In this document: positions 1 through 6,540 of the stretch, one piece after another | How the letters are laid out: the number at the start of each line of letters is the position of its first letter | Position numbering within the stretch: position 1 is the stretch's first letter | Source of the DNA: Spirochaetales bacterium | Lineage (GTDB): Bacteria; Spirochaetota; Spirochaetia; JABMQR01 | DNA length: 14,266 bases | Reading direction: 5' to 3' | Assembly (NCBI GenBank): GCA_023139255.1 | Contig: JAGLNY010000030.1 | Location: 1 to 14,266 of the forward strand | Program-made: the position numbers and the translations under genes | The notes under the pieces: generated by a model | The model's input: the letters and a program-made list of their open reading frames with translations, nothing else | The model's database searches: none | Told to the model about the DNA's origin: nothing

Positions 1-243
1 AAAAACTATGACCGTGTGGGTGATGATCTCACGACGGAGATTCTCGGTGTCACCATACCCAAACTCGAAATACCTGTTAAACCGGGAAGAAATGTCCCGA
101 TCATTATAGAGACAGCTGCAATGAATGAGCGCCTTAAGAAACTGGGATACTTTTCAGCTAAAGAATTTAATCAGAATGTTTTAAAATGGCTGGAAAGCGA
201 ATCTGCCAGAAATCTATACTACAACAATGAGGATACATTTTAG
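1..243 (+). CDS. hprK: HPr kinase/phosphorylase, C-terminal part (5' end outside window)
   Basis: This is the last 80 codons of HprK/P, the bifunctional enzyme that phosphorylates HPr on a regulatory serine and removes that phosphate. The frame is open to position 1, reading KNYDRVGDD and then the family's C-terminal signature: ILGV-IPKLEIPVKPGRN followed by IIIETAAMN. The P-loop and catalytic residues lie upstream and cannot be checked. The stop TAG (241-243) is followed at once by TAA and then by the ATG of the HPr gene, its substrate, so the two are almost certainly co-transcribed. A methionine-type start at 16 (GTG) would split the conserved domain and is not a real start. The identification is firm because the HPr gene is adjacent. 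In spirochaetes this pair is usually thought to be regulatory rather than part of a full sugar PTS; that is family knowledge and is not visible here. Confidence 0.93.
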   Translation, partial: KNYDRVGDDLTTEILGVTIPKLEIPVKPGRNVPIIIETAAMNERLKKLGYFSAKEFNQNVLKWLESESARNLYYNNEDTF

Positions 244-246
244 TAA

Positions 247-510
247 ATGGTCGAGAAAACAGTTACCGTTAAAAACAGGGCGGGTATTCATGCAAGACCT
301 GCAGCACTTATTGTGAAAACAGCCAATGGCTTTTCATCGAATTTATATATTGAACGGGATACTATGAGGATAAATGGAAAATCCATCATGGGTATAATCA
401 CGCTTGGTGCCAGCTATAAAACGCAGCTAAAAATAATTGTAGATGGTACAGACGAACAAGAGGCAGCGGATGCTTTAGAGCAGCTGTTTATCAATCGATT
501 TGAGGAATAA
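247..510 (+). CDS. ptsH: Phosphocarrier protein HPr
   Basis: An 87-residue HPr, the normal length for the family. It carries the active-site histidine as His15 in GIHARPAA, which is phosphorylated by enzyme I. It also has the regulatory serine as Ser46 in NGKSIMGIITLGA, the target of HprK/P. Both phosphorylation sites are therefore intact. The ATG lies 3 bp after the hprK stop. The nearest Shine-Dalgarno-like run is TGAGGA at 228-233 inside hprK, 13 nt before the ATG, so translation may be coupled to hprK. The C-terminus (DALEQLFINRFEE) is ordinary. Because Ser46 and HprK are both present, the Ser-P regulatory branch should be active. Whether His15 serves sugar uptake or only signalling depends on enzyme I and EII genes outside the window. 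Confidence 0.95.
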   Translation: MVEKTVTVKNRAGIHARPAALIVKTANGFSSNLYIERDTMRINGKSIMGIITLGASYKTQLKIIVDGTDEQEAADALEQLFINRFEE

Positions 511-519
511 ATCCTCAAA
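499..519. promoter_or_regulatory. 21-bp inverted repeat upstream of lexA; candidate LexA operator or RNA hairpin
   Basis: Perfect 8-bp arms TTTGAGGA (499-506) and TCCTCAAA (512-519) flank the 5-nt spacer ATAAA. The repeat straddles the HPr stop codon and ends 19 nt before the lexA ATG, just upstream of its Shine-Dalgarno (AGGGAAG, 525-531). No T-tract follows, so it is not a standard terminator. Many lexA genes are autoregulated by a palindrome in this position, hence the operator proposal. I could not see a convincing -35/-10 pair around it, so a stem-loop in the hpr-lexA mRNA remains an alternative. Confidence 0.45.
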
Positions 520-538
520 AGAATAGGGAAGTGGGTTT

Positions 539-1147
539 ATGAAAGGATTAACACGTAGACAAAAAGAGGTTGTTGAGTTTATTCGCGACTATATACAGGA
601 GCATTCCTACCCCCCCACCATCCGTGATATCGCATCCAATTTTTCCATTTCCGTCAAGGCAGCGTTTGACCATGTCAAAGCTCTCGAAAAGAAACAGATC
701 ATTAAAAGTGACCTTAACAGATCGCGCTCTCTGGAGATTCTGGCAGAAGAATTTTCCCCTATTCATGAAGCTATAGCTATTCCTCTACTCGGCAGTGTTG
801 CTGCCGGGATGCCGCTCCTGACTGAAGAGAATTTGGAAGGAACCCTTTCCATATCCGCTGAAATGCTGGGAAATGGTGATTTTTTTGCTCTGCGCGTAAA
901 AGGCGACAGCATGATAAATGCCGGAATTTTTGATGGTGATTATGCAATAATCAAACAGACTAACACCGCATCAAATGGTTCTATTGTTGTAGCCTGGGTA
1001 CAGGATGATGCTGTAACACTAAAACGGCTCTATATAGAAAAAAACAGAGTTCGTCTTCAGGCTGAAAATGATGCTTACCCACCGATTTACACACAGGACA
1101 TTAGAATTGCCGGTAAGTTACAGCTGGTTATTAGAGATTATTCATGA
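539..1147 (+). CDS. lexA: LexA SOS repressor (self-cleaving S24 family)
   Basis: A 202-residue LexA, close to the usual length. Residues 1-65 form the winged-helix DNA-binding domain (LTRRQKEVVEFI, then YPPTIRDIA). The C-terminal half is the S24 autoprotease: cleavage site Ala89-Gly90 in GSVAAGMP, nucleophile Ser124 in KGDSM, and general-base Lys162 in TLKRLY. RecA-stimulated self-cleavage should therefore work. The recognition helix reads SVKAAFDHV, and the positions matching E. coli Asn41, Glu44 and Glu45 are Lys, Phe and Asp, so the operator is unlikely to be the E. coli CTGT box. The start ATG has a good Shine-Dalgarno, AGGGAAG, 7 nt upstream. The stop overlaps the holA start (ATGA), implying translational coupling. 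The inverted repeat at 499-519 may be its own operator. Confidence 0.95.
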   Translation: MKGLTRRQKEVVEFIRDYIQEHSYPPTIRDIASNFSISVKAAFDHVKALEKKQIIKSDLNRSRSLEILAEEFSPIHEAIAIPLLGSVAAGMPLLTEENLEGTLSISAEMLGNGDFFALRVKGDSMINAGIFDGDYAIIKQTNTASNGSIVVAWVQDDAVTLKRLYIEKNRVRLQAENDAYPPIYTQDIRIAGKLQLVIRDYS

Positions 1148-2196
1148 TGTTTCCTGTCTATCTACTTCTCGGTCCCGAAACAGGCCGGAAATCTCAATAC
1201 ATCAAAAACTTGCGGGAAGAGTGTCGAAACAAGTATGGGGAAACTCCGGAAATTCACCGGTTTTACCCCTTTGAGATTGAAAACGGCGAAATTCTACAAG
1301 CTCTGCAGAATCATTCCCTGTTTGCATCACACCGGCTGGTAATACTGTCTCAGGCTGAAACGCTTAATGCTTCTCTTGTCACAATGCTTGAATCTTATCT
1401 TAAGAAACCTTCAGAATCTTCAACACTTGTCCTTGTTTCATCAACAAACAGAATATCCAGGAAACTTGAATCTCAGGTTTCAGGTAAAGCCCGAGTAATA
1501 TTCTGGGAAATGTTTGAGAACAAAAAAAGGGAATGGCTTATCAGTTACTTCAAAAAACAAAAACTGGAAATTACTGATGAAGCGGTTGAGCTCATACTTG
1601 AGCTTGTGGAAAACAATACGTATGACCTCCGGGTTGTTTGCGGGCAATTTGCAGCATTCTTTCTGGGACAAGCCGAGCAGGACAACCAGGAAATTACCGA
1701 GGTTGAAGTTGAGCATTTCATGTACCACAGCAGAAAAGAGAATGTTTTTTCTCTCTTCTCATACATAGCCCAGGGAGACTTTAAAAGATCCCTGGAAGTT
1801 TACAGAACTCTCCATCGGGCAGGTGAAGCCGAACCGACAGCTATCTTTGCCGGTTTGCTCTGGCAGTTTCGGAGGTTCTACTCATACGTGTCACTTCTTA
1901 ACGATGGGATGACTGAGGAATCTTCGTTTAATAATACCTATGTTATGGGAAAAGGAGCCAAAATAACCGGTAAAAGAAATCAGCAAATATACCGGGATGG
2001 AGCTGTAAATTACAGTTTAAGAGATATTGCTCAAATAATAGCTAGTATTGGTGAATATGATTGTACCGTAAGGGAACTCGGAACTGCCCTTAAACAAATA
2101 ATGATGGAAAAATTTCTCTATGAATGCATCATTCAGAAAGGCAGAAAACCAATCTCATTTTCTCGTTCCTGCGCGTCCTTTAAACAAAATTCATAA
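1144..2196 (+). CDS. holA: DNA polymerase III delta subunit (clamp loader)
   Basis: The product is 350 residues, matching the usual size of about 340. The start VYLLLGPETGRKSQYI, the segment FASHRLVILSQAE, and TLVLVSS followed by RVIFWEMFE match the degenerate AAA+ domain of HolA. The following LVENNTYDLRVVCGQFAAF segment and the helical C-terminal clamp-loader collar also fit. As expected for delta, there is no functional Walker A motif. Delta opens the beta sliding clamp during loading. The first ATG (1144) overlaps the lexA stop and has no good Shine-Dalgarno; a second ATG follows immediately at 1147. Its stop (2194-2196) overlaps the tail of uvrC, which is read in the opposite direction. 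The last 15 or so residues (SFSRSCASFKQNS) look unstructured. The call rests on whole-length resemblance, since the family is poorly conserved. Confidence 0.85.
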   Translation: MMFPVYLLLGPETGRKSQYIKNLREECRNKYGETPEIHRFYPFEIENGEILQALQNHSLFASHRLVILSQAETLNASLVTMLESYLKKPSESSTLVLVSSTNRISRKLESQVSGKARVIFWEMFENKKREWLISYFKKQKLEITDEAVELILELVENNTYDLRVVCGQFAAFFLGQAEQDNQEITEVEVEHFMYHSRKENVFSLFSYIAQGDFKRSLEVYRTLHRAGEAEPTAIFAGLLWQFRRFYSYVSLLNDGMTEESSFNNTYVMGKGAKITGKRNQQIYRDGAVNYSLRDIAQIIASIGEYDCTVRELGTALKQIMMEKFLYECIIQKGRKPISFSRSCASFKQNS

Positions 2197-3957
2197 ACTG
2201 AGCTGCTTCAACAGAAGCATGGCTGTCCTTTCGGGGATCCTGCAGCGTTCAGAAATTTCCTCTGATGACGCAGATGCTACAGCTTCAAGAGATCCAAAAA
2301 CCTGCATGAGTTTCCGGCTTCTCATCTGACCAATCCCCTTGATAGATTCCAGGAGCGAAAAACTGGTATCCTCTGCACGCAATTGTTTATTAAAGGTCGT
2401 GGCAAAACGGTGTGTTTCATCCCGCACTCCTTGAAGAACTTTCAAGGCTTCCGAACCAGGCGGAAGCCGCAAAGGTTCATCTCTCTCAGCAAAATGAATC
2501 TCCTCAAACTCTTTAGCAAGACCAATTACCGGAATACCAGTAAGCCCAAGAGAATCAAGTATCTCCCTTGCAGCGTTAACCTGACCCTTGCCTCCGTCTA
2601 TCAGAATAAGATCAGGCTCTTCCAGACCTTCATTCACAATTCTCGTATATCGCCTTGCAACGGCTTCACGAATTGCCTCATAATCATCAATCCGGCCTTC
2701 CAGGGTTTTTATATGAAAACGACGGTAATTTTTTTTGTCCGGGTTTCCATTGAAAAATGAGATTAAGGAAGCTACGGGATACTTACCAGACAACTGGGCT
2801 ATATCAAAGCCTTCAATTCTCCGCGGTAGATCTTTCAATCCAAGATCCTCCCTGAGAGCTTCCAGCCCTGAGATATTTCCCCTGCTTCTCAATCGCTTTT
2901 CTACATCCATAACAGCATTTTCAAGGGCCATTTTCAGAATCCTGTAATGCTTTCCGTCTTCAGGTTTTACTGCCTGCATCTTTGCTGACAGTTCATTATC
3001 AAAGTACCCCTGAAGCAGTTCTGTATCTACATCATGGGAGACGTATAAATAATTCGGCACATCCTCAGTTTCGCGATAATACTGAAGGGCAAAATCAGCC
3101 AAAATATCAGTCTCGCTCCCAAAAGTCTCCGCCCTGAACATTTCACGGCCAATCAATTTTCCTTCTCTCATCTGAAATATTGAAATAGTACAAAGGTGTT
3201 GTCTCATTGCACATGCTGCATAATCACGTTTTTCCAGATTAAAATCTTCCACTTGCTGGTTTGTATATACTGATTCCAATGCAGTAAGAGTATCCCTTAC
3301 CTCTGCCGCATGCTCAAATTTCATGCTTTCCGAAGCTGCCTGCATCTCTTTTCTCAACCGATCCTCAATTTCACTCGTATCCCCTGACAGCATCTTCCGT
3401 ACTTTTTCTACCTGTACTCTATACTCATCTCTGGTAATATATCCGGCACATGGAGCACTGCATCTTCCTATATGATAATAAAGACAGGGGGAATATCGTT
3501 TTCGTAAGGGTCCGCGGCATTTTCTCAAGGGGAACAGCTTCTCAATCAATTCAAGATACTGATCAAGTTTTCCTACATCAACAAATGGACCAAAATACTC
3601 TGATCCATCCTGGATGATTCTTCTTGTTTTAAATATCCTGGGAAAATCCTCATGAGTTATTCTGATTACCGGATAAGATTTACCATCTTTCAGATTTATA
3701 TTATAACGTGGAGTCCATTTTTTTATCAGGTTATTTTCAAGTATCAGTGCCTCGTAATCATTTCCCGTTACAATAAATTCAATACTATGGATTTTTTTCA
3801 CCAGCACCTGTGTCTTCAAATCCCTACCGCTTGTAAAGTATGAAAGAACTCGTTTACGAAGATCTTTTGCCTTACCAACATAAATGATTTTGTCTTTCTC
3901 ATTTTTCATAAGGTAAACACCAGGGTTATGCGGAAATATACGTACTGTTTCTTTCAT
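2191..3957 (-). CDS. uvrC: Excinuclease ABC subunit C
   Basis: UvrC makes the two incisions of nucleotide excision repair after UvrB has loaded on damage. From the ATG at 3957 it has 588 residues. It begins with the GIY-YIG nuclease (PGVYLM, IIYVGKAKDLRKRV, catalytic Glu74 in ALILENN). Next comes a four-Cys cluster (RKC, SPC, GRCSAPC) of the kind that holds Fe-S in some UvrCs. A UvrB-binding helical motif (MKFEHAAEVRD) follows, then the RNase H-like 5' endonuclease (FDIAQLSGK, LILIDGGKGQVNAA, ETHRFATTFN). The C-terminal end is a helix-hairpin-helix region. The start is uncertain: GTG codons at 3978 and 4017 extend the frame by 7 and 20 residues. None has a clear Shine-Dalgarno; I prefer the ATG because it gives the usual N-terminal length. 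It faces an SPL-like gene across a shared palindrome. Confidence 0.95.
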   Translation of the reverse strand: MKETVRIFPHNPGVYLMKNEKDKIIYVGKAKDLRKRVLSYFTSGRDLKTQVLVKKIHSIEFIVTGNDYEALILENNLIKKWTPRYNINLKDGKSYPVIRITHEDFPRIFKTRRIIQDGSEYFGPFVDVGKLDQYLELIEKLFPLRKCRGPLRKRYSPCLYYHIGRCSAPCAGYITRDEYRVQVEKVRKMLSGDTSEIEDRLRKEMQAASESMKFEHAAEVRDTLTALESVYTNQQVEDFNLEKRDYAACAMRQHLCTISIFQMREGKLIGREMFRAETFGSETDILADFALQYYRETEDVPNYLYVSHDVDTELLQGYFDNELSAKMQAVKPEDGKHYRILKMALENAVMDVEKRLRSRGNISGLEALREDLGLKDLPRRIEGFDIAQLSGKYPVASLISFFNGNPDKKNYRRFHIKTLEGRIDDYEAIREAVARRYTRIVNEGLEEPDLILIDGGKGQVNAAREILDSLGLTGIPVIGLAKEFEEIHFAERDEPLRLPPGSEALKVLQGVRDETHRFATTFNKQLRAEDTSFSLLESIKGIGQMRSRKLMQVFGSLEAVASASSEEISERCRIPERTAMLLLKQLSL

Positions 3958-4055
3958 CTCTATAAATTCTTTAGACACTTCGTTTGCAGGATACAACTTA
4001 CAGGAAAGAAAAACCACTGTTAAATTTGACTACTGTTTTTATTCCACTTTACAGA

Positions 4056-4064
4056 ATTGTATCA
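4056..4064 (-). promoter_or_regulatory. uvrC: Candidate extended -10 of uvrC
   Basis: On the minus strand this reads TGATACAAT, an extended -10 (TGn followed by TACAAT). No -35 is recognisable at the right distance. It would start transcription near 4049, about 30 nt before the earliest possible uvrC start codon. It overlaps the left arm of the inverted repeat, so one protein bound there could block both divergent promoters. Confidence 0.35.
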
Positions 4065-4076
4065 GCGCTATACAAT
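4056..4076. promoter_or_regulatory. Inverted repeat shared by uvrC and the SPL-like gene; SOS-box-like
   Basis: The perfect arms ATTGTAT (4056-4062) and ATACAAT (4070-4076) are separated by CAGCGCT. The core can be written TTGTA-N9-TACAA. It lies in the only intergenic space between two divergent DNA repair genes and covers candidate -10 elements on both strands. From memory, a motif TTGTA-N10-TACAA has been reported for the second LexA of Leptospira, one base longer in the spacer. The symmetry could also arise simply from two back-to-back TACAAT -10 hexamers. Confidence 0.45.
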
Positions 4077-4088
4077 CCACACACAGAA

Positions 4089-5366
4089 ATGAGTAACATA
4101 AAACAGAATATCGGCACATCACAACTATTTTCATCATCACTTTTTACCATCCTTCCGAAAGAGGACAGGCTGTTCATCAAGCTGAAATCAGAAGGTTTTA
4201 GGCTTTCTCTCCAGAATACCAGGAAACTTATTGAAGTTGCAGCAGACCTTAGACAATGGGAGGAGAAGCCCATCTCTTTTTTTTGGGATGAATCAGGTAC
4301 TGAAAAACTGTCAGGTAATAATAGAAGCAAGCTGATACTACGCAGATTGTTTTCAAAGATTGATTTGCTGCGAAGTAATCCGATTTCCTATACGGGCTTC
4401 TCTGGAAAAAATCGTGAAACTATAACTTTTGAGTACCTTGAAAAAAATGACACTAAAGATACCATACTTGGAGTCTGCCCTGTTGCCGGGGAAAGAACAC
4501 GCTGCTGTAACCTTCTAACTCTGGATGCTGTTGAACAATGCGGATATGCCTGTAGTTATTGTTCAATCCAATCTTTTTATGACAGCCAGAAAATATACTT
4601 TCATCACAATCTTTCTGAAAAATTACATGCACTAAAATTGGATCCAGATACACTCTATCATATAGGTACCGGACAATCATCTGACTCCCTGATGTGGGGT
4701 AACAAAAACAATATTCTAACAGATCTTTTTGTTTTTGCAGAAAAAAATCCCAACGTAATCCTTGAACTGAAAACTAAATCCGCAGTAATTTCCTGGGCAG
4801 ATACCCTGACAATTCCTCCAAATGTAATAATAACATGGTCCCTGAATGCACCTACAATTATCAGCAACGAGGAGCATCGGACAGCCTCATTGAAATCACG
4901 TCTTACAGCAGCAAGAAAGTTATCAGATAAAGGTATTCTAGTGGGTTTCCATTTCCATCCAATTGTCTATTTTGAGGGGTGGGAACATGAATATCAAGAA
5001 ATCATCAACTCAATCCAGCAGATGTTCTCACCAGTGAAAACAGTGATGATTTCTCTAGGTACTCTCACGTTTATTAAACCTGTCCTTCGCAAACTTCGGG
5101 AATCCGGGATAAGCAGTAAAGTTCTGCAAATCCCCTTGATAGAGACTTCAGGGAAATATTCATATGATGATTCTACAAAGGTAAAATTATTCTCACATAT
5201 TTTCAATTCATTCAATGCAGAATGGAGAAATCAAGTTTTTTTCTATCTCTGTATGGAACCTCATTCACTCTGGCATGCTGTGTTTGGAAGAAGCTATGAA
5301 AACAATGCAAATTTTGAGTTTGATATGAAAAAGTCTTATATGCGGAAAATCCTACTTGCGAGATAA
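4089..5366 (+). CDS. Spore-photoproduct-lyase-like radical SAM protein
   Basis: A 425-residue protein from the ATG at 4089. It has a radical SAM cluster motif CxxxCxxC (CGYACSYC, Cys151/155/158) after a helical N-terminal region of about 140 residues. The C-terminal half matches spore photoproduct lyase: an ITWSLNA strand, a LKSRLTAARKLSDKGILVGFHFHPI segment, then FEGWEHEYQEI, in the same order as in B. subtilis SPL. That family repairs UV-made thymine dimers by hydrogen abstraction. The H-donor Cys141 of B. subtilis SPL aligns with a Gln here (GTGQSSDS, Gln196), so classical SP repair is doubtful. The frame stays open upstream to a TTG at 3984, but that would overlap the uvrC region and break the promoter layout. 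Divergence from uvrC supports a DNA repair role. The exact substrate is unknown. Confidence 0.8.
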   Translation: MSNIKQNIGTSQLFSSSLFTILPKEDRLFIKLKSEGFRLSLQNTRKLIEVAADLRQWEEKPISFFWDESGTEKLSGNNRSKLILRRLFSKIDLLRSNPISYTGFSGKNRETITFEYLEKNDTKDTILGVCPVAGERTRCCNLLTLDAVEQCGYACSYCSIQSFYDSQKIYFHHNLSEKLHALKLDPDTLYHIGTGQSSDSLMWGNKNNILTDLFVFAEKNPNVILELKTKSAVISWADTLTIPPNVIITWSLNAPTIISNEEHRTASLKSRLTAARKLSDKGILVGFHFHPIVYFEGWEHEYQEIINSIQQMFSPVKTVMISLGTLTFIKPVLRKLRESGISSKVLQIPLIETSGKYSYDDSTKVKLFSHIFNSFNAEWRNQVFFYLCMEPHSLWHAVFGRSYENNANFEFDMKKSYMRKILLAR

Positions 5367-5384
5367 GAGAAATGGGATTATAAT
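5356..5384 (+). promoter_or_regulatory. Candidate promoter at the 3' end of the SPL-like gene
   Basis: TTGCGA (5356-5361), a 17-bp spacer and a perfect TATAAT (5379-5384) straddle the stop codon of the SPL-like gene. Transcription from here would begin near 5391, with a leader of about 290 nt before the gene at 5681, or it could make a separate small RNA. The -35 matches consensus at four of six bases. No other good promoter is visible before 5681. Confidence 0.4.
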
Positions 5385-5680
5385 ACTATAAGGCTTGTTG
5401 GATCTACATAAATATAAATAGCGTGCAAAAAGTCTTTGATAAATTCTGGAAATAAGCAAATTTATATATATTTTTTAAAATTCATACATTGCTAAGATTT
5501 CCAGATGCTGTCTATAGGAAACAATCCGTTATAAAGGATAATTCCTTAAAACAGCTGTTTTTTTACCAGTAAGTAGACTAATGGGAAACCAGAACCCGGG
5601 ACAGTTAAAGCTGTCATAACTAGAAAATTTTACGGGAGTGCCTGATTTTTCATTCTGCTGAATTACAGAAGGATATACAG
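5367..5680. other. Non-coding gap of 314 bp between the SPL-like and E2-like genes
   Basis: The gap is AT-rich and has no ORF of gene size. It holds several small symmetrical elements. AAGGA-TAAT-TCCTT lies at 5534-5547, and the loopless palindrome AAAACAGCTGTTTT at 5548-5561 is followed by three more T. GACAG-TTAAAG-CTGTC lies at 5600-5615. A 12-codon ORF (5581-5619) lacks a Shine-Dalgarno. None of these is a clear terminator, tRNA or known riboswitch. Together with the promoter at 5356-5384 the stretch could be a long structured leader or a small RNA. Confidence 0.4.
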
Positions 5681-6535
5681 ATGCCAAAAAGAAACGATGC
5701 CGTTCCGGTTACTGATTTAAAGCTATTTAATAGAATTTTTCCCTACCTTATGAAACGCAGATGCGATTCTCTTGTATATTATAAATTTGATATAGAGATG
5801 ACAAATGCCGTTCATTTCATTCAGAAAAAAAATCGTGAAGCCGATGAGCGCAAATACAGGATATTTGACCTTATTATGGCTGCAATGACCAGAACCATTG
5901 CTCTGAGACCAGGTCTTAACAGATTTATTTCAGATTATGAATACTGGCAAAGGAATGAAATATCATTTAATTTTATAGTTAAAAAGGATCTCCATGAAGA
6001 TTCTCCCGAACATAAAACCATTGTCAAGTTCGAAGAAGATATGAATTTCGAGGAAGTTGCGGCAATAATGCGTCAGGCAATAAATTCTGCCATGCGGGAT
6101 GAAGAATATGACGACGAATCCCTTATAAGATTCCTGCTGCGATTGCCGAAATGGCTCCTGAAGATAGCTGTATTGATCATGAAACGCTGGGATAGGAAAG
6201 GTCGTCTTCCAAAACGCATTCGCGATGTAGACGGATTGCATGTTTCAGCCTTCATAGCAAACCTGGGAAGTATCAATATTCCCAATCCACCTTACCACCA
6301 TCTGTATGAATGGGGAACAACCTCGTTTTTTGTTACACTGGGAAAACTCCATAGAATAAAAATTCTTGATGAAAATGATAATGAGTATATCAAGGACACC
6401 ATTCAATTAGGAATCACTATTGATGAAAGAATTGCTGAAGGATTTTATTTTATGAAAGCGATGAGAATATTACGCGAACACCTTGAGAATCCTGAACTCC
6501 TTGAGGAACGGCCTGATCCATCCATGCTGAAGTAA
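5681..6535 (+). CDS. Stand-alone 2-oxoacid dehydrogenase E2 (CAT-fold) domain protein with altered catalytic motif
   Basis: A 284-residue protein resembling the catalytic domain of dihydrolipoamide acyltransferases. It has no lipoyl or E1/E3-binding domain. Family features in order are a VYYKFDIEMTNAVHFI strand-helix near residue 32, IALRPGLNRFI near 73, SAFIANLGSINIPN near 189, FFVTLGK near 216, and IDERIAEGFYF at 247. The last corresponds to the active-site DHRxxDG of E2, but His is Glu249 and Asp is Glu253, so normal acyl transfer is unlikely. A basic helical insert (LPKWLLKIAVLIMKRW, about 155-170) may touch the membrane. A clear Shine-Dalgarno, AGAAGGA, lies 7 nt before the ATG. It stands alone after a long gap and converges on thyX with 5 bp between the stops. 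The function is unknown; it could be a divergent acyltransferase or a non-catalytic trimeric scaffold. Confidence 0.7.
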   Translation: MPKRNDAVPVTDLKLFNRIFPYLMKRRCDSLVYYKFDIEMTNAVHFIQKKNREADERKYRIFDLIMAAMTRTIALRPGLNRFISDYEYWQRNEISFNFIVKKDLHEDSPEHKTIVKFEEDMNFEEVAAIMRQAINSAMRDEEYDDESLIRFLLRLPKWLLKIAVLIMKRWDRKGRLPKRIRDVDGLHVSAFIANLGSINIPNPPYHHLYEWGTTSFFVTLGKLHRIKILDENDNEYIKDTIQLGITIDERIAEGFYFMKAMRILREHLENPELLEERPDPSMLK

Positions 6536-6540
6536 ATTTT

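Larger units (their letters stand above)
4048..4076 (+). promoter_or_regulatory. Candidate promoter of the SPL-like gene
   Basis: TTTACA (4048-4053), a 17-bp spacer and TACAAT (4071-4076) form a plausible sigma-70 promoter. The -10 ends 12 bp before the ATG at 4089, so the transcript would start only a few bases before the start codon. No Shine-Dalgarno is visible. A stronger -35 match, TTGACT at 4026-4031, has no good -10 partner. The -10 coincides with the right arm of the palindrome at 4056-4076. Confidence 0.45.

Noticed and set aside
3958..4017. Longer uvrC starting at GTG 4017 or 3978
   Set aside because: Neither GTG has a Shine-Dalgarno, and the extra residues resemble nothing in UvrC N-termini. 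GTG 3978 remains possible, so the start is given as uncertain.
5548..5564. AAAACAGCTGTTTT followed by T residues as a terminator of the SPL-like gene
   Set aside because: The palindrome has no loop, and a real hairpin would keep only a few weak A-U pairs. It also lies 180 bp after the stop.
5581..5619. 12-codon ORF MGNQNPGQLKLS in the gap, as a leader peptide
   Set aside because: It has no Shine-Dalgarno, no run of regulatory codons and no attenuator hairpin with T-tract after it.
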